Positions 52,718-62,481 of a stretch of 64,000 bases of DNA are shown piece by piece (the first letter of the stretch is position 1; every line of letters starts with the position of its first letter). Below the pieces are notes generated by a model that worked only from the letters and a program-made list of their open reading frames with translations, was not told the DNA's origin and made no database searches. A program made the position numbers and the translations under genes. This stretch comes from Harmothoe impar. Lineage: Eukaryota > Annelida > Polychaeta > Phyllodocida > Polynoidae. The stretch lies in NCBI GenBank assembly GCA_947462335.1, contig OX381718.1:44826281-44890280 (forward strand), in the 5' to 3' direction.

Positions 52718-53356
52718 ATGAGTCTACTATATGTAGGAGACTCGAGGATTCGGGACATTGAGGAATACCTGACACCAGGCTATTACTATACCACTGTCTG
52801 TAAAGGTGGTGCTCGCCTAGACAAACTAAGTGCATTGATATGTCAACGATTATACGCTGGAGAGAGTTATACTGGCATATATGTGGCGGGAGGAATATGT
52901 GACCTCTTAGCCTATGACGATGCTAGATTCTCCTGCATCTGCTACACTGGTGACCCGTATGTATACAAGCAGAACTTCCTCAATAAGCTACAGAGTATCT
53001 CTCACAAAATACACCAGATTGTGCCCGATGTACCTGTGGTCTACATACCCATTTACAGTGCCTCTCTCTGTAGGATGAATCACCAACCATGGTACCGCCA
53101 TGAACAGCAATCTGAACTAGAGAGGATAGTGATCATGCTGAATGCAGCCATATACTCGATAAATGCCTCAAATGGGTTCTACACCCCGAAAATTGATAAA
53201 CTGGTTCATGAGTGGCATTCACGTGTACATGTATATGAGTATCATTATGACCTGTTGAGGGATGGTCTGCACCCCACAATTACCATGGCCCAGCACTGTG
53301 CCAAGGAGTTGATGGCTGCAGCCGCCTTCAATAGGACCCTGTACCATCATGCCTAG
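52718..53356 (+). CDS. LINE-encoded SGNH/GDSL esterase-like protein
   Basis: 212 residues. Block I YVGDSRIRDI with nucleophile Ser9; block II KGGARLDKL (Gly30/31); block III VAGGICDLL (the usual Asn position appears to be Cys61); block V RDGLHPT with Asp182 and His185. This is the SGNH-hydrolase layout of the esterase known from CR1-like LINEs, where it is usually part of ORF1. Here it is a separate cistron in the same frame as ORF1, 189 nt after the NADAR stop. Residue conservation argues for selection, though the substituted block III residue could lower activity. The substrate is unknown. Confidence 0.82.
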   Translation: MSLLYVGDSRIRDIEEYLTPGYYYTTVCKGGARLDKLSALICQRLYAGESYTGIYVAGGICDLLAYDDARFSCICYTGDPYVYKQNFLNKLQSISHKIHQIVPDVPVVYIPIYSASLCRMNHQPWYRHEQQSELERIVIMLNAAIYSINASNGFYTPKIDKLVHEWHSRVHVYEYHYDLLRDGLHPTITMAQHCAKELMAAAAFNRTLYHHA

Positions 53357-54613
53357 ATTATAGATTATTATTATGCACGTTCACATTATCACGTTATCAC
53401 ATGATACATGGCTATGTTTTTCACCTGTTGACCACCTGACTGCCCTCAGTGTGAGGACATAATACTTAATACATTCCATATATGTTACTCGATATGACAT
53501 GACATAAAATGACATAATTACCACAATGTCTCACTGTCTTATAATCTCATGATCTCAAGATCACATTAGTAGAATATGATAATGAGGACTGCTGTCCTCA
53601 CTGTCACTGCCATTGTCACTGTCATTGTCACTGTCATTGTCACTGTCATTCCCATCTTCGCTGATATAAATAGGCCACCACACTAGCGCCCGATTGGTAC
53701 ATCTCTACGTCTTTTCTGATGCAGGGTATCCATATGGGGCTGTCTGGAGGTCTACATGCTGATATTATACTATAATATACCTATCTTCACTGGTATAAAC
53801 ATGTCACCTCACTAGCACCCAATGGTACACCTCTACATCTTTTCTGATGCAGGGTATCCATATGGGACTGTCTGGAGGTCAACATGTCTGCAATATAATA
53901 TTATATAATGTATGCAATGTCCAGTGTTGAATGGTGGCATCCCAAACATCTTTTCTGATGCGGGTTGGCTCCAAACAATACGGTTGACATTATGAATACA
54001 CAAATATACCAAGCACCTTTTGTGATGCGGGTAACCCATTGATTGTTTGTCTGTTTGTTCATCTGTCTTGCTAATATCCCTGATATCTTCATGTTGATAT
54101 CAGGCGCTGATAACATAAAAAATGTATTGACATGTTTATTAATATGACGACCCATGTCGTAATATTCAGCTTAGCTGAACCTAGCCATAGATAACTGCAC
54201 TTAGCCTCCCTCTGTAAGGTAGACATCACAAACTAGAAATTGTGACCTGCTTAACTATACAGCTGAGAGTAATGTGTTATAGACTAGTTTAGTTTAGTTT
54301 TAGTTTAGTTTAGCTTAGTTAAACATTATTAAAATTGTATTAAATGCCATTAAATGTCATGCAGCTCCATGACATATTAATCCCCAACATATAAGGTACA
54401 ATCTGTACACTCTGCCTGAAATTATTTAGTTTAAATTAATTAACTAATTAATTAACTAGCTAGAAACATCACACCGTGACTGACTCAGATATGGATTAGT
54501 CACACAGCAATATGTATGTTATATCATATTATACTAGTTAGTCAGACAAATACTGGACTAGACTAAAACCCGCCAACAATGTGGGGTAGCCATATCCTCT
54601 ACACAAATCAGAA
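53357..54613 (+). other. LINE inter-cistronic region with four repeated CTTTTCTGATGC motifs
   Basis: Non-coding spacer unusual for a LINE. TCACTGTCATTG minisatellite at 53596-53653, then a near-duplicate of about 128 bp (units near 53651 and 53779, sharing CTGATGCAGGGTATCCATAT) and two further degenerate copies with CTTTTCTGATGC at 53950 and CTTTTGTGATGC at 54017. Also an AGTTTAGTTT repeat at 54290-54320. It could hold an internal promoter or ribosome entry element. Confidence 0.6.
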
Positions 54614-54814
54614 ATGTTACCGCAAGAATCTTGTGCACTCAATGCACATACTCATTTTGTACATACCTCTGTCATGTCTACTGACACTCCGTCTGATGCG
54701 GTCTGCATCAAGACTGTAGTAATTAAGACCCTAGCCATTAAGAACTCATCTTATATCTTCACTCGTCACTACTGGATTACCATGTCAGCTAGAGCCCGGT
54801 TGTCCTTAAAATGA
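54614..54814 (+). CDS. Short ORF overlapping the RT start (ATGA)
   Basis: 66 codons (MLPQESCALNAHTHFVHTSV...) ending with TGA at 54812-54814, which overlaps the ATG of the RT ORF at 54811-54813. No domain. The arrangement resembles stop-start coupling described for some LINEs (SART1), so its role may be to deliver ribosomes to the RT ORF. It could also be chance. Confidence 0.4.
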   Translation: MLPQESCALNAHTHFVHTSVMSTDTPSDAVCIKTVVIKTLAIKNSSYIFTRHYWITMSARARLSLK

Positions 54815-57720
54815 CCACGGCCATATCAGACCTGATCGCTATGACAGGTTTGAAAATAGGACACTATAATATAAGGAGTCAAAACCGGAAATTTAGTCAA
54901 ATGTCTGATTTAGTAAAACTTTTCGATATAATGTGCATAAGTGAAAGCTGGTTATTAGCTGACTTCCCTAGTCAAAAATTATATATAAAGGGTTACCGGT
55001 TCTTTAGAATGGACCGAGTAGTTGATAAAATTGGAGGGGGCCTGCTACTCTATGTGTGTGACAGACTAGCTCCCTACTGCTCACTACTAACCCCATTATG
55101 TACCTCAGGCAAAGACATAGAAGTTATAGTGGTAAACTACACGCAACCTAAGCATAGACTAACATCCTTTATTCATGTATATAGACCGCCGAACGGCAGC
55201 TATGTAAACTGTATTGATTCAATGCTTAATTTATGTCAACACCCCACTCTACAGGGTAGAGAGAGGTGGCTAGTAGGGGATAAAAATGTAGATCTGCTGC
55301 AACCAGAGGACTGTAAAACCAAATACTATAACCATGCTGTCTCTGGTGCTAACCTCACTAATATTATCTTTGAAATAACCCGCCCACATACTAACCAGCA
55401 GGGGGGAACTTGCATAGACCTTATTAGCACCGATAGTGACAAGGTGATGCACAAAGGGACCCTCCCGTGCCTGGTTAGTGATCACCTGCCCATATTCACC
55501 ACTAAGAAAAAGGTCAAGGAGGCTCATGTGGTCAGCCGAGGCCGCTCTTATAAGAACTATGACCAATCAGATTTCTTTGATCATCTTATGTCGCTCGATT
55601 GGTCCACTTTTTACACAAATACTAATGTGGATGATAAGTGGTCCCTCATATTATCTCGTATTACGGATTACCTTGATGTGTACTGTCCTGTAAAGGATAT
55701 GTCCTTTAAGGACCGCAATAAACCCTGGATTACTCAGGATATTCTCGAGTCTATTCATGAGAGAAATGAATACATGAGGGAATATATCTCAAGCAAATGT
55801 ACAAATCCTGAACTGTTTGAAAAGGCCAAGCAGGTGAGGAGAGATATAAATGCTAAAACCCGCTCAGCCGAGGGCGATTATTTCCGGATTAAACTAAATA
55901 ATCTGGCAAGAAATCCAACAAAATTCTGGCGTGAACTTGCAATGCTGTTGGGTAAAACTGAACCCAATAAGCCGGACATTATGTTACAACATGCGGACAC
56001 GGGAGAAGAACTCAGAGGAGGCTCCGTTCCACCCCACATAAATGAGTTCTTCACCAACATAGGTTCCAAACTGTTAAACTCCCTAGGCAATCTACCGGAT
56101 GTCACCTCGCTAATTATTCCCTCGCATAAATTGTATGACCCCACCCCGTCTACAGCTGTCCCCTACACCCGAGTTCTTGAACTAGTTAAGGCCATTGAAG
56201 TCCACAAGTCAAGTGGCCTTGATAATATTAATACAGCAGTACTCAAGGACGCTCTACTAATACTCGCACCCCAACTAACCTCACTAATAAACTATGGCCT
56301 ACACACAATAGCCTTCCCAAAACAATGGGCCTGTGCTAATGTTGTACCGCTTCCCAAAACCGGTAACTTGCTGGACATTGGCAACTGGAGGCCTATCTCC
56401 TTGCTGCCGACACCCAGCAAGATCATGGAACGTATCATCTACGAGCGTATATATAGCTACTTAGAGAGTAACAATATTCTCAGTAAATTCCAGTATGGCT
56501 TCCGGGCGTCCAGGGGAACCAATGATGCTGTGTTCAGATTGGTGAATGACATTTACGCTGCCAGAGATAGATCTGAGTACTTGCTGGCTTGTTTCCTGGA
56601 CGTCCGGAAGGCTTTTGACAGCATCCACCATTTAGAGCTCATTAGCAGAATGAGGAAGCTGGGACTCCCTTCACTGTACACAGATTGGTTATTCGCCTAC
56701 CTGGGTGACCGGAGCCAGCGAGTTACATGCAATGGCACAACCTCGAGCACCCTGCCCATCACATATGGTGTCCCACAGGGTTCGATACTTGGCCCCCTAC
56801 TGTTTATCTGTTATGTTAATAGCCTCCCCCATATTATAAAACACTGTAAAATAATTATGTATGCGGACGACGTGGTTTTTTACACCACCTCGACCAATTT
56901 TCATATTGCTGAGAGTAAGTTACAAGTAGATGCCACAAGTGTTTATGACTGGTTCTGTAGCAGTGGGTTGGTAATCCATACTGGCAAGACCAAAATTGAG
57001 GTCTTTAACCCTCTCAGGCCAGATCTCCCTCAACCCAAAATAAGGATGGGGACCACACTCCTGCAATGCTGCGCCAGCTATGAATACCTTGGCATTGTCT
57101 TGGACGACAACATAACTTTAAAAAGCACGATCAGCAAGAATGTGAGCAGTGCCTCTAATAGGTGCTACATGTTAGGCAATATGCGGCGTCGAATGACGCT
57201 CAATACTGCCCTGCTAGTGTATAAGCAAACCATAATGCCAGTGCTAGAGTACTGTGGGTATCTTTTCAATGGAGTAGTTTACACCCAACATAAGAGGCTA
57301 CAGCACATGCAAAACAGGTGCCTCCGTGTTAGTCTAAATGTACAAAAAAGGTACCACATATGTGACCTACACCAAGAGGCTAAAGTTGATTACCTAGCCG
57401 TGCGCTTTGATATGCAACTGTTCCTGTTACTTCATAAATACCTGTATAATGTAAATCATGACCCAAAAGAACTTGGTCTTGCTTTTAAGCAACCATTGGC
57501 TTGTGGGCGCACTACTAGGTCCACTAATACTGGGCTCCTGGTGTACCCACAATCTAATACCCTAGGCTATCGTAAAAGCCCTTTATATAGAGGCATAGAT
57601 TTATGGAATACCTTGAATGCGTCATGTCGGCTTCAAACAGACCGCAACACATTTAGGGTCAAAGCCAAACAAACGGTCATCCGTCTCTTTCATGCCAAGC
57701 GACCTAAGGACCATAATTAG
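54811..57720 (+). CDS. LINE APE endonuclease-reverse transcriptase (CR1-like)
   Basis: 969 residues, uninterrupted. N-terminal APE-type endonuclease: KIGHYNIRS, CISESWL, GYRFFRMDRVVDKIGGGLLL, VYRPPNGS, LVGDKNVDLL (usual GDFN is GDKN, Asp157), GTCIDLIST, VSDHLPIF (about residue 223). RT: NWRPISLLPTPSKIMERII, QYGFRASRGTNDAV, motif A LDVRKAFDSIHH (about 596), motif B GVPQGSILGPLLF, motif C MYADDVVFYTT with YADD at 684-687. The C-terminus has the QNRCLRVSLNVQ and RKSPLYRGIDLWN motifs of the CR1 group. It nicks target DNA and primes cDNA synthesis. The long intact frame implies recent activity. The start overlaps the stop of the short ORF. Confidence 0.93.
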   Translation: MTTAISDLIAMTGLKIGHYNIRSQNRKFSQMSDLVKLFDIMCISESWLLADFPSQKLYIKGYRFFRMDRVVDKIGGGLLLYVCDRLAPYCSLLTPLCTSGKDIEVIVVNYTQPKHRLTSFIHVYRPPNGSYVNCIDSMLNLCQHPTLQGRERWLVGDKNVDLLQPEDCKTKYYNHAVSGANLTNIIFEITRPHTNQQGGTCIDLISTDSDKVMHKGTLPCLVSDHLPIFTTKKKVKEAHVVSRGRSYKNYDQSDFFDHLMSLDWSTFYTNTNVDDKWSLILSRITDYLDVYCPVKDMSFKDRNKPWITQDILESIHERNEYMREYISSKCTNPELFEKAKQVRRDINAKTRSAEGDYFRIKLNNLARNPTKFWRELAMLLGKTEPNKPDIMLQHADTGEELRGGSVPPHINEFFTNIGSKLLNSLGNLPDVTSLIIPSHKLYDPTPSTAVPYTRVLELVKAIEVHKSSGLDNINTAVLKDALLILAPQLTSLINYGLHTIAFPKQWACANVVPLPKTGNLLDIGNWRPISLLPTPSKIMERIIYERIYSYLESNNILSKFQYGFRASRGTNDAVFRLVNDIYAARDRSEYLLACFLDVRKAFDSIHHLELISRMRKLGLPSLYTDWLFAYLGDRSQRVTCNGTTSSTLPITYGVPQGSILGPLLFICYVNSLPHIIKHCKIIMYADDVVFYTTSTNFHIAESKLQVDATSVYDWFCSSGLVIHTGKTKIEVFNPLRPDLPQPKIRMGTTLLQCCASYEYLGIVLDDNITLKSTISKNVSSASNRCYMLGNMRRRMTLNTALLVYKQTIMPVLEYCGYLFNGVVYTQHKRLQHMQNRCLRVSLNVQKRYHICDLHQEAKVDYLAVRFDMQLFLLLHKYLYNVNHDPKELGLAFKQPLACGRTTRSTNTGLLVYPQSNTLGYRKSPLYRGIDLWNTLNASCRLQTDRNTFRVKAKQTVIRLFHAKRPKDHN

Positions 57721-58068
57721 GCCTGTATAATGGCAATTGCTACTACATACTGTGGCCATTGCCAATGCATTTATTGTAACGTAACAGCCTTACTGAATAA
57801 TGCCAATTATGTCATACTTGAGATAACTGCCTGTAACTGCATCTGTCGACATCGCTGTTATAATGTATGCACACCCCTGAACTATGGTTGGATGTGACAT
57901 ACCATTGAAGCTGTTCACTGTCTTATGCAGCCTATTGCGCATATCCAAACATATATAAAACATATAATGTAATCATACTATACTATGCTGTACCATCATG
58001 GACATAACATCATTACCTAGTACTCATAGTACATTGAATGTATCGTATTTTTTGAAAATCACCAAGTG

Positions 58069-58074
58069 AATAAA
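58069..58074 (+). terminator. LINE polyadenylation signal
   Basis: AATAAA about 350 nt after the RT stop, followed by a short A run at 58090-58096. The same tail sequence ends the relic at 41945. Confidence 0.65.
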
Positions 58075-58098
58075 ATACGTTATAAACTCAAAAAAAAT

Positions 58099-59185
58099 AA
58101 CAACCTCGGGGCTACGCCCCTCGGTCGTTATTCATCAATACACAACCATCGTGGGTCATATTCATATATTATTGGTTAAATATTATACATCTTCCAAAAA
58201 GTATATCACACAATCCATCTTTCTCTGTTAACAGCCTACTTCTCTTGTAGCGTATAGGATATACCTGTCTAGACAATAAGCCTTATGACATATTCATCTG
58301 TCTCTGGCCAACTAATTTCATATGATATTGTGAGATCAATTCATGTAATTTTGCACCATTTACAGGTTTACCACAATTGGTCGGGGAAGAACATTTTGTA
58401 TCTCAATGAGGACCTAATAAAAAAAAAAAAAAAAAAAAACAGTAGGCCCTATGGGGAAAGGATAAATGAGGTAGCTCTGAAATTTAAGTTTCCTTTAAAT
58501 TCTGCATCAAATATTATTTCATACAAAGCAGTTAGAATGGCACCATAAGTATCAAAAATAGCCCAAAAATCACGATATTTGTTCTTTTTGAAAAATATAA
58601 ACATCAAATGATAGAATTTGAACCCTAGAGATATAGAAAACGATAAGACATCTTTAGAAAGCTTAATTGATATGTAAACAGGTGGATTGATTTATGCAGG
58701 GGGTCACCACTCACCTTTTCACTTTTTTTTTGGCCTAAACATAAGAAAGTGCATGTTTTTTTAGTAGTTTTTATTCCTTACCCTTCGGTATTGAATAACA
58801 TATCATTATTCAGGTCATGGGAATAAATCTTTTTGTAATAATTAAGCCCTAATTTCCTATTTTACTATGATCGAAAAATCATGTAAATCCGTTAATTATT
58901 AAGAGTATAGCATCATTTTCAAGGTGTAATAAACGATATTTTGGTCCTCTATAATATTGTTATAGTATTAAGTAAAGGAACAAAGCCAACACAGTTCGGA
59001 TCAAGTGTTACAGGTTGCAAATCAATAGGTTTATTCAGTAACCTAGACAGGCAAAGCTCTAGCAGTGCGAACTCCCTATAGAGTTCGGAACGGGTCAGTA
59101 GGCTTATGCAGCCGATGTGATCGCGGGGCCTCTATCCAAGCGTGGATCAAGAGTAACCGACGAGTCCTATCGGATGCTGGGTATA
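58099..59185. other. Intergenic, nothing recognised
   Basis: A GC hairpin (CGGGGCTACGCCCCTCGG) at 58107-58124 directly follows the LINE; a run of about 20 As at 58420-58439 may mark another retroposon. Positions 58960-59185 are GC-richer and unclassified. Confidence 0.4.
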
Positions 59186-59801
59186 TGTGACGAAACCTGA
59201 GAATTGGTAACATTAAGGGGAATAGCCATAAATGCTCTATACATGATATTTCAGGAGATATAGCTAAAAATGTGAATACTTAAGAGAAAATGAGCTTAGA
59301 CTAACTTTTCCCGAGAAATCTTTTGAAGCTATTATCAAAATTCTATTTTCATTCTAAATTGGTCTTATTTGGAAGGTAAAAAGAACGTTTTTATGCAATT
59401 TTAGCCCATTTGTTGACATTTGGTTGCCATGGCAACCATCAATTTATTCTTTTGGAACAAAAATGATCCATAACCAATTGCCCCATCCATGAGGATTTCA
59501 GAACTGAAAACAGAATGCCAATATTCCTACAAGATCCAAATCTATTTACAATAATATGCATGTATTGGTTTAATTTCTAATAATTATGATTTATATGGAT
59601 TATTTGAAAATAGATTGATATGTGATCGAATTCCAGTATATTCATAATTCCTACATGTCCCTACCATCCCATGTTTGAAATGTCATTTCTCAGCAACTAT
59701 TTCAAATATTTTGATGCTTGAAGCATCAAATTATAGCTGAAGACATGAACTTAAATACAGGTGTTTTCCCCTAATGTCATGTTTCCCCACGTTTTGTCAC
59801 A
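59186..59801. mobile_element. Mariner-type MITE, 616 bp (inverted partner 16436-17052)
   Basis: TIR TGTGACGAAAC...GTTTTGTCACA flanked by TA. The interior is the inverse of 16436-17052 over its whole length. Confidence 0.78.
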
Positions 59802-59831
59802 TATATAGGCAGCCAGCCTGCGCGCGCACAC

Positions 59832-59983
59832 ACAGACCGGAAGCCTATAGCGACCTCTGTCCATACCCCAAGCCCGAAGCAGATGCTGCCACCTGCCGTC
59901 GGGCTGAAGGGTTCGGACGGAGTTTGCAACACAGCATCCAACAGAACCCGTCATATAAACCCCGCATAACCCTAGCCCCTACA
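59832..59983 (-). repeat. 3' LTR-like repeat
   Basis: Direct-repeat partner of 62243-62398; its outer end runs into a GTGTGTGCGCGCG tract rather than TTACA. Confidence 0.7.
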
Positions 59984-60706
59984 CTACCCCCTACCAGATA
60001 ATAACCGGGAGGTAAATAATTAAGGTTAAAGTCCGAAAACACTTTGGACTGGCATTATCTTATAAATACCACCTTAGGGGCTCTATTAAAGCTACACTTT
60101 TAACAATATGACTTGTTCTGATGAACACAATAAGTTATTATTTACACACAACAATATATATAGTGACTGTAATGAAAATTACACTCTACTCCCTTGGATA
60201 AATAGAGTTAACCTATATATATCGACTCTAGGCAAAACCTGAGAACATGAACACTTGAAAAGTATGGTATCACAAATTTTTTTTGTCCCTCCAGGACCCA
60301 GAGCTAGTTAAACTCGTTAATAATATTATTATAAGTGATAAACACTATCACTTTTCTTTAAGAACAGGTAATGATATTAGGTTAAAAAGACATCATACAT
60401 ATTCTTTGGTGGCGATCCGGATCCTCCTGGGATGAGATGTTGCATTCTGCCCGGCTTTCGGAACCTACTTCGTTCAGCTCCTACTGACCGGAACAAGAAA
60501 GTTCATTTGCTCTTACTCGGGAGCGTGATGAGATGTAAAAAACTTCAGTCCTGCCTCCTGGCGATCTTCAGACTGATTTAGTATAAGGAGCACTCGGTCC
60601 TGAATATAATGTTAATATAAAAAAACTTGGTGTGTCAGGTCCTTGATTGTATGGAGCTCCTGTCCCGAGTACCGTTTCCTCCTCCGGATCCCATCGTCTT
60701 CCTCCG

Positions 60707-62154
60707 TCAGTGTCCTTTGACAGGCTGGATCCTCGCGTAGCCAGCCTGTCCCGTTCTGCTGTCCCGATACCAGGACACCCTACTGATGGGTGTTTTACTA
60801 ATGGGGACAGTATTTCTCAATACTCCCCCTTTTCCCACGAACCCGCTATAGTCTCCACCGGCTTTAGTCTCCGGTGGATCCTCATCTTCAGACTCGGCCC
60901 CCGCCAGAGTCAACTCTTGGAGCCAGGTTTTGATCATAGCTCTGGACCCATCCCATTCGTGCGTCTCATGCGTGAAACAATCCCGGAACTTGGCGCGCTC
61001 GGCGTCAAGTTTATCCTTGGCGTTCTTAGCCGCCTTCCTTTGCTTTTTCCTATCCAGCCTAGCGTTGTCCTGTTCGGTCCGAGCTTTCTCCATCTCGTCC
61101 CGAACGGTGTCCACAGCCGCCGCCTTCTGGATTGCGACTTCCTTCAGATGTAGGTGATGCACACAATTAAGTGAGAGCATTGCTACCTCCTGGCTCAGGT
61201 CAGTGAGCAGCTTATGGAAATTATCCTGCCACTGATTCAAGGTCTCTTGACCGGCTTCATAGGAGTTGAAGTCGGCCCGAGGGAACGACGGTGGAGCTCG
61301 GCGCTGCAGGAACAGAGCATCCTCGGAAGGAGCCTCCGGAGGGGGACTCTGTGTCTGAGTAGGCTTGGGCTTTGGTTTCACCGACGCCTTTGTTCTCCCA
61401 GTCTGGGTGTAGACTTGTGTCTCATCACCCGCCACCAGGTTCCCATCAGGGTAAGCTTCCTCGAAGCTCTCTCCCGTCGTGGTGTTCGGATCCTCTGGAC
61501 TGGACTGAGTGTGAGTCGGTCCGTGCTGAGGACCCGACTTCCAGTTAGTCTATGTGGAGTTAAAAGCGGGCCCCTTGTACCCGGGCGCCACCTTCTCCAA
61601 CACAGACGGCCCTTCCGAGCTATCTTTTCGCGCTCGCTTCGCAGCGGCTGTCTCCGAAGTTTGGTTATGTCTCTTCGGAGCCCTCTTGCCAGTTTGGCCT
61701 TAGCAGCCTCGCCGGCAGTCCTCAGTCCCTCCTTTCGGGCTCTCAACACTGCCGCCTCTTGCTCCGCTAGCTCCTCTGCCATCGCAGCGTTTTCTCGCAT
61801 ACGTTTCTTTCGCTGTTCCAGGACAGCTTCCTGCTGGCGGAACACTTCCCTTCTCTCGGTTTCTAGGACTCTCTGCTCCTGAAACATCTTGTCGGTTTGG
61901 CAAGCCTGCCAATCGGCCAGGCTTCCAGGGGTTAGGTAGCTCTTGGCTGCTGCTTCCTGAACGGACGCCTTTTTCTGGCGTTCAGCGTCGAGTCGTTGCT
62001 CTTCCTGATGCAACTGTTCTTGTTGGGTAAGTACCCGCTCCGACAATGGTCTCCGTCTCTCCAAAGGAGCAATCCCCGTTGCCACCGAAACTATCTCTTT
62101 TGGGATTGGACGGATGCCAGTTATACCCACCCTCGGAGAGTATTCACTAGCCAT
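60707..62154 (-). pseudogene. Coiled-coil gag-like ORF, frameshifted and interrupted
   Basis: The upstream frame (62154 to about 61620) encodes MASEYSPRVGITGIRPIPKE followed by a long charged coiled coil (LHQEEQRLDAERQKK, MFQEQRVLETERREVFRQQE, EELAEQEAAVLRARKEG). Near 61620 the likely original frame shifts and meets TAG at 61552-61550, then continues to 60707 (TKASVKPKPKPTQTQSPPPE, FNSYEAGQETLNQWQDNFHK, RLDRKKQRKAAKNAKDKLDA). No zinc knuckle or known domain. Its position between LTR-like repeats suggests a structural protein of a retroelement. Confidence 0.55.
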
Positions 62155-62242
62155 CCCTCTACCCCTTGCTCGGCCGAACCTAAGTGGTCGACAAAGCCGG
62201 TTCTATAGTCACTCCACGCCCACCTGGTAGGTTCGGAGTGTC

Positions 62243-62398
62243 TGTAAGACCGGAAGCCTATAGCGACCTCTGTCCATAACCCAAGCCCGAAGCAGATCTG
62301 CTGCCACCTGCCGTCGGGCTGAAGGGTTCGGACGGAGTTCGCAACACAGCATCCAACAGAACCCGTCATATAAACCCCGCATAACCCTAGCCCCTACA
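62243..62398 (-). repeat. 5' LTR-like repeat
   Basis: Begins TGTAGGGG and ends TTACA on the minus strand, with TTTATATGA as a TATA-like box. Matches 59834-59983 with a few differences, including a 2-bp indel. Confidence 0.7.
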
Positions 62399-62481
62399 AA
62401 GGTGTCCAAGTAAGAAAAACTAAGCTTTTGTATGCCTACCCCAATATGGCATCACGGGCAAAATCTTATCCAACCCAAAAT

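Larger units (their letters stand above)
49000..58098 (+). mobile_element. CR1-like LINE encoding NADAR and SGNH-esterase proteins
   Basis: About 9 kb non-LTR retrotransposon on the plus strand. Order: 5' leader (CRE-like TGACGTCA and inverted CCAAT near 49038-49063), ORF1 with coiled coil and RRM-like domain (49445-51466), NADAR ORF in the same frame (51476-52528), SGNH esterase (52718-53356), a 1.25 kb non-coding spacer, a short ORF (54614-54814) ending in ATGA, and APE endonuclease plus RT (54811-57720). 3' UTR 57721-58098 with AATAAA at 58069-58074 and a short A run. A truncated relative lies at 40908-41945, and a cousin was the target of the foldback element. The 5' boundary is uncertain and no target duplication was identified. 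Confidence 0.88.
59832..62398 (-). mobile_element. Non-autonomous LTR retrotransposon with gag-like gene only
   Basis: Minus-strand element with short direct terminal repeats of about 150 bp (62243-62398 as 5' LTR, about 59832-59983 as 3' LTR) starting TGTAGGGGCTAGGG. A polypurine tract GGTAGGGGGTAG (59995-59984) sits exactly before the 3' LTR. The internal 2.3 kb has one broken coiled-coil ORF and no protease, RT or integrase. No primer-binding site or target duplication was identified, so the class is inferred mainly from the repeats and polypurine tract. Confidence 0.6.

Noticed and set aside
61214..61882. 222-codon plus-strand ORF
   Set aside because: Antisense to the charged coiled-coil ORF; its Leu/Ser/Arg-rich composition is that of a shadow frame.
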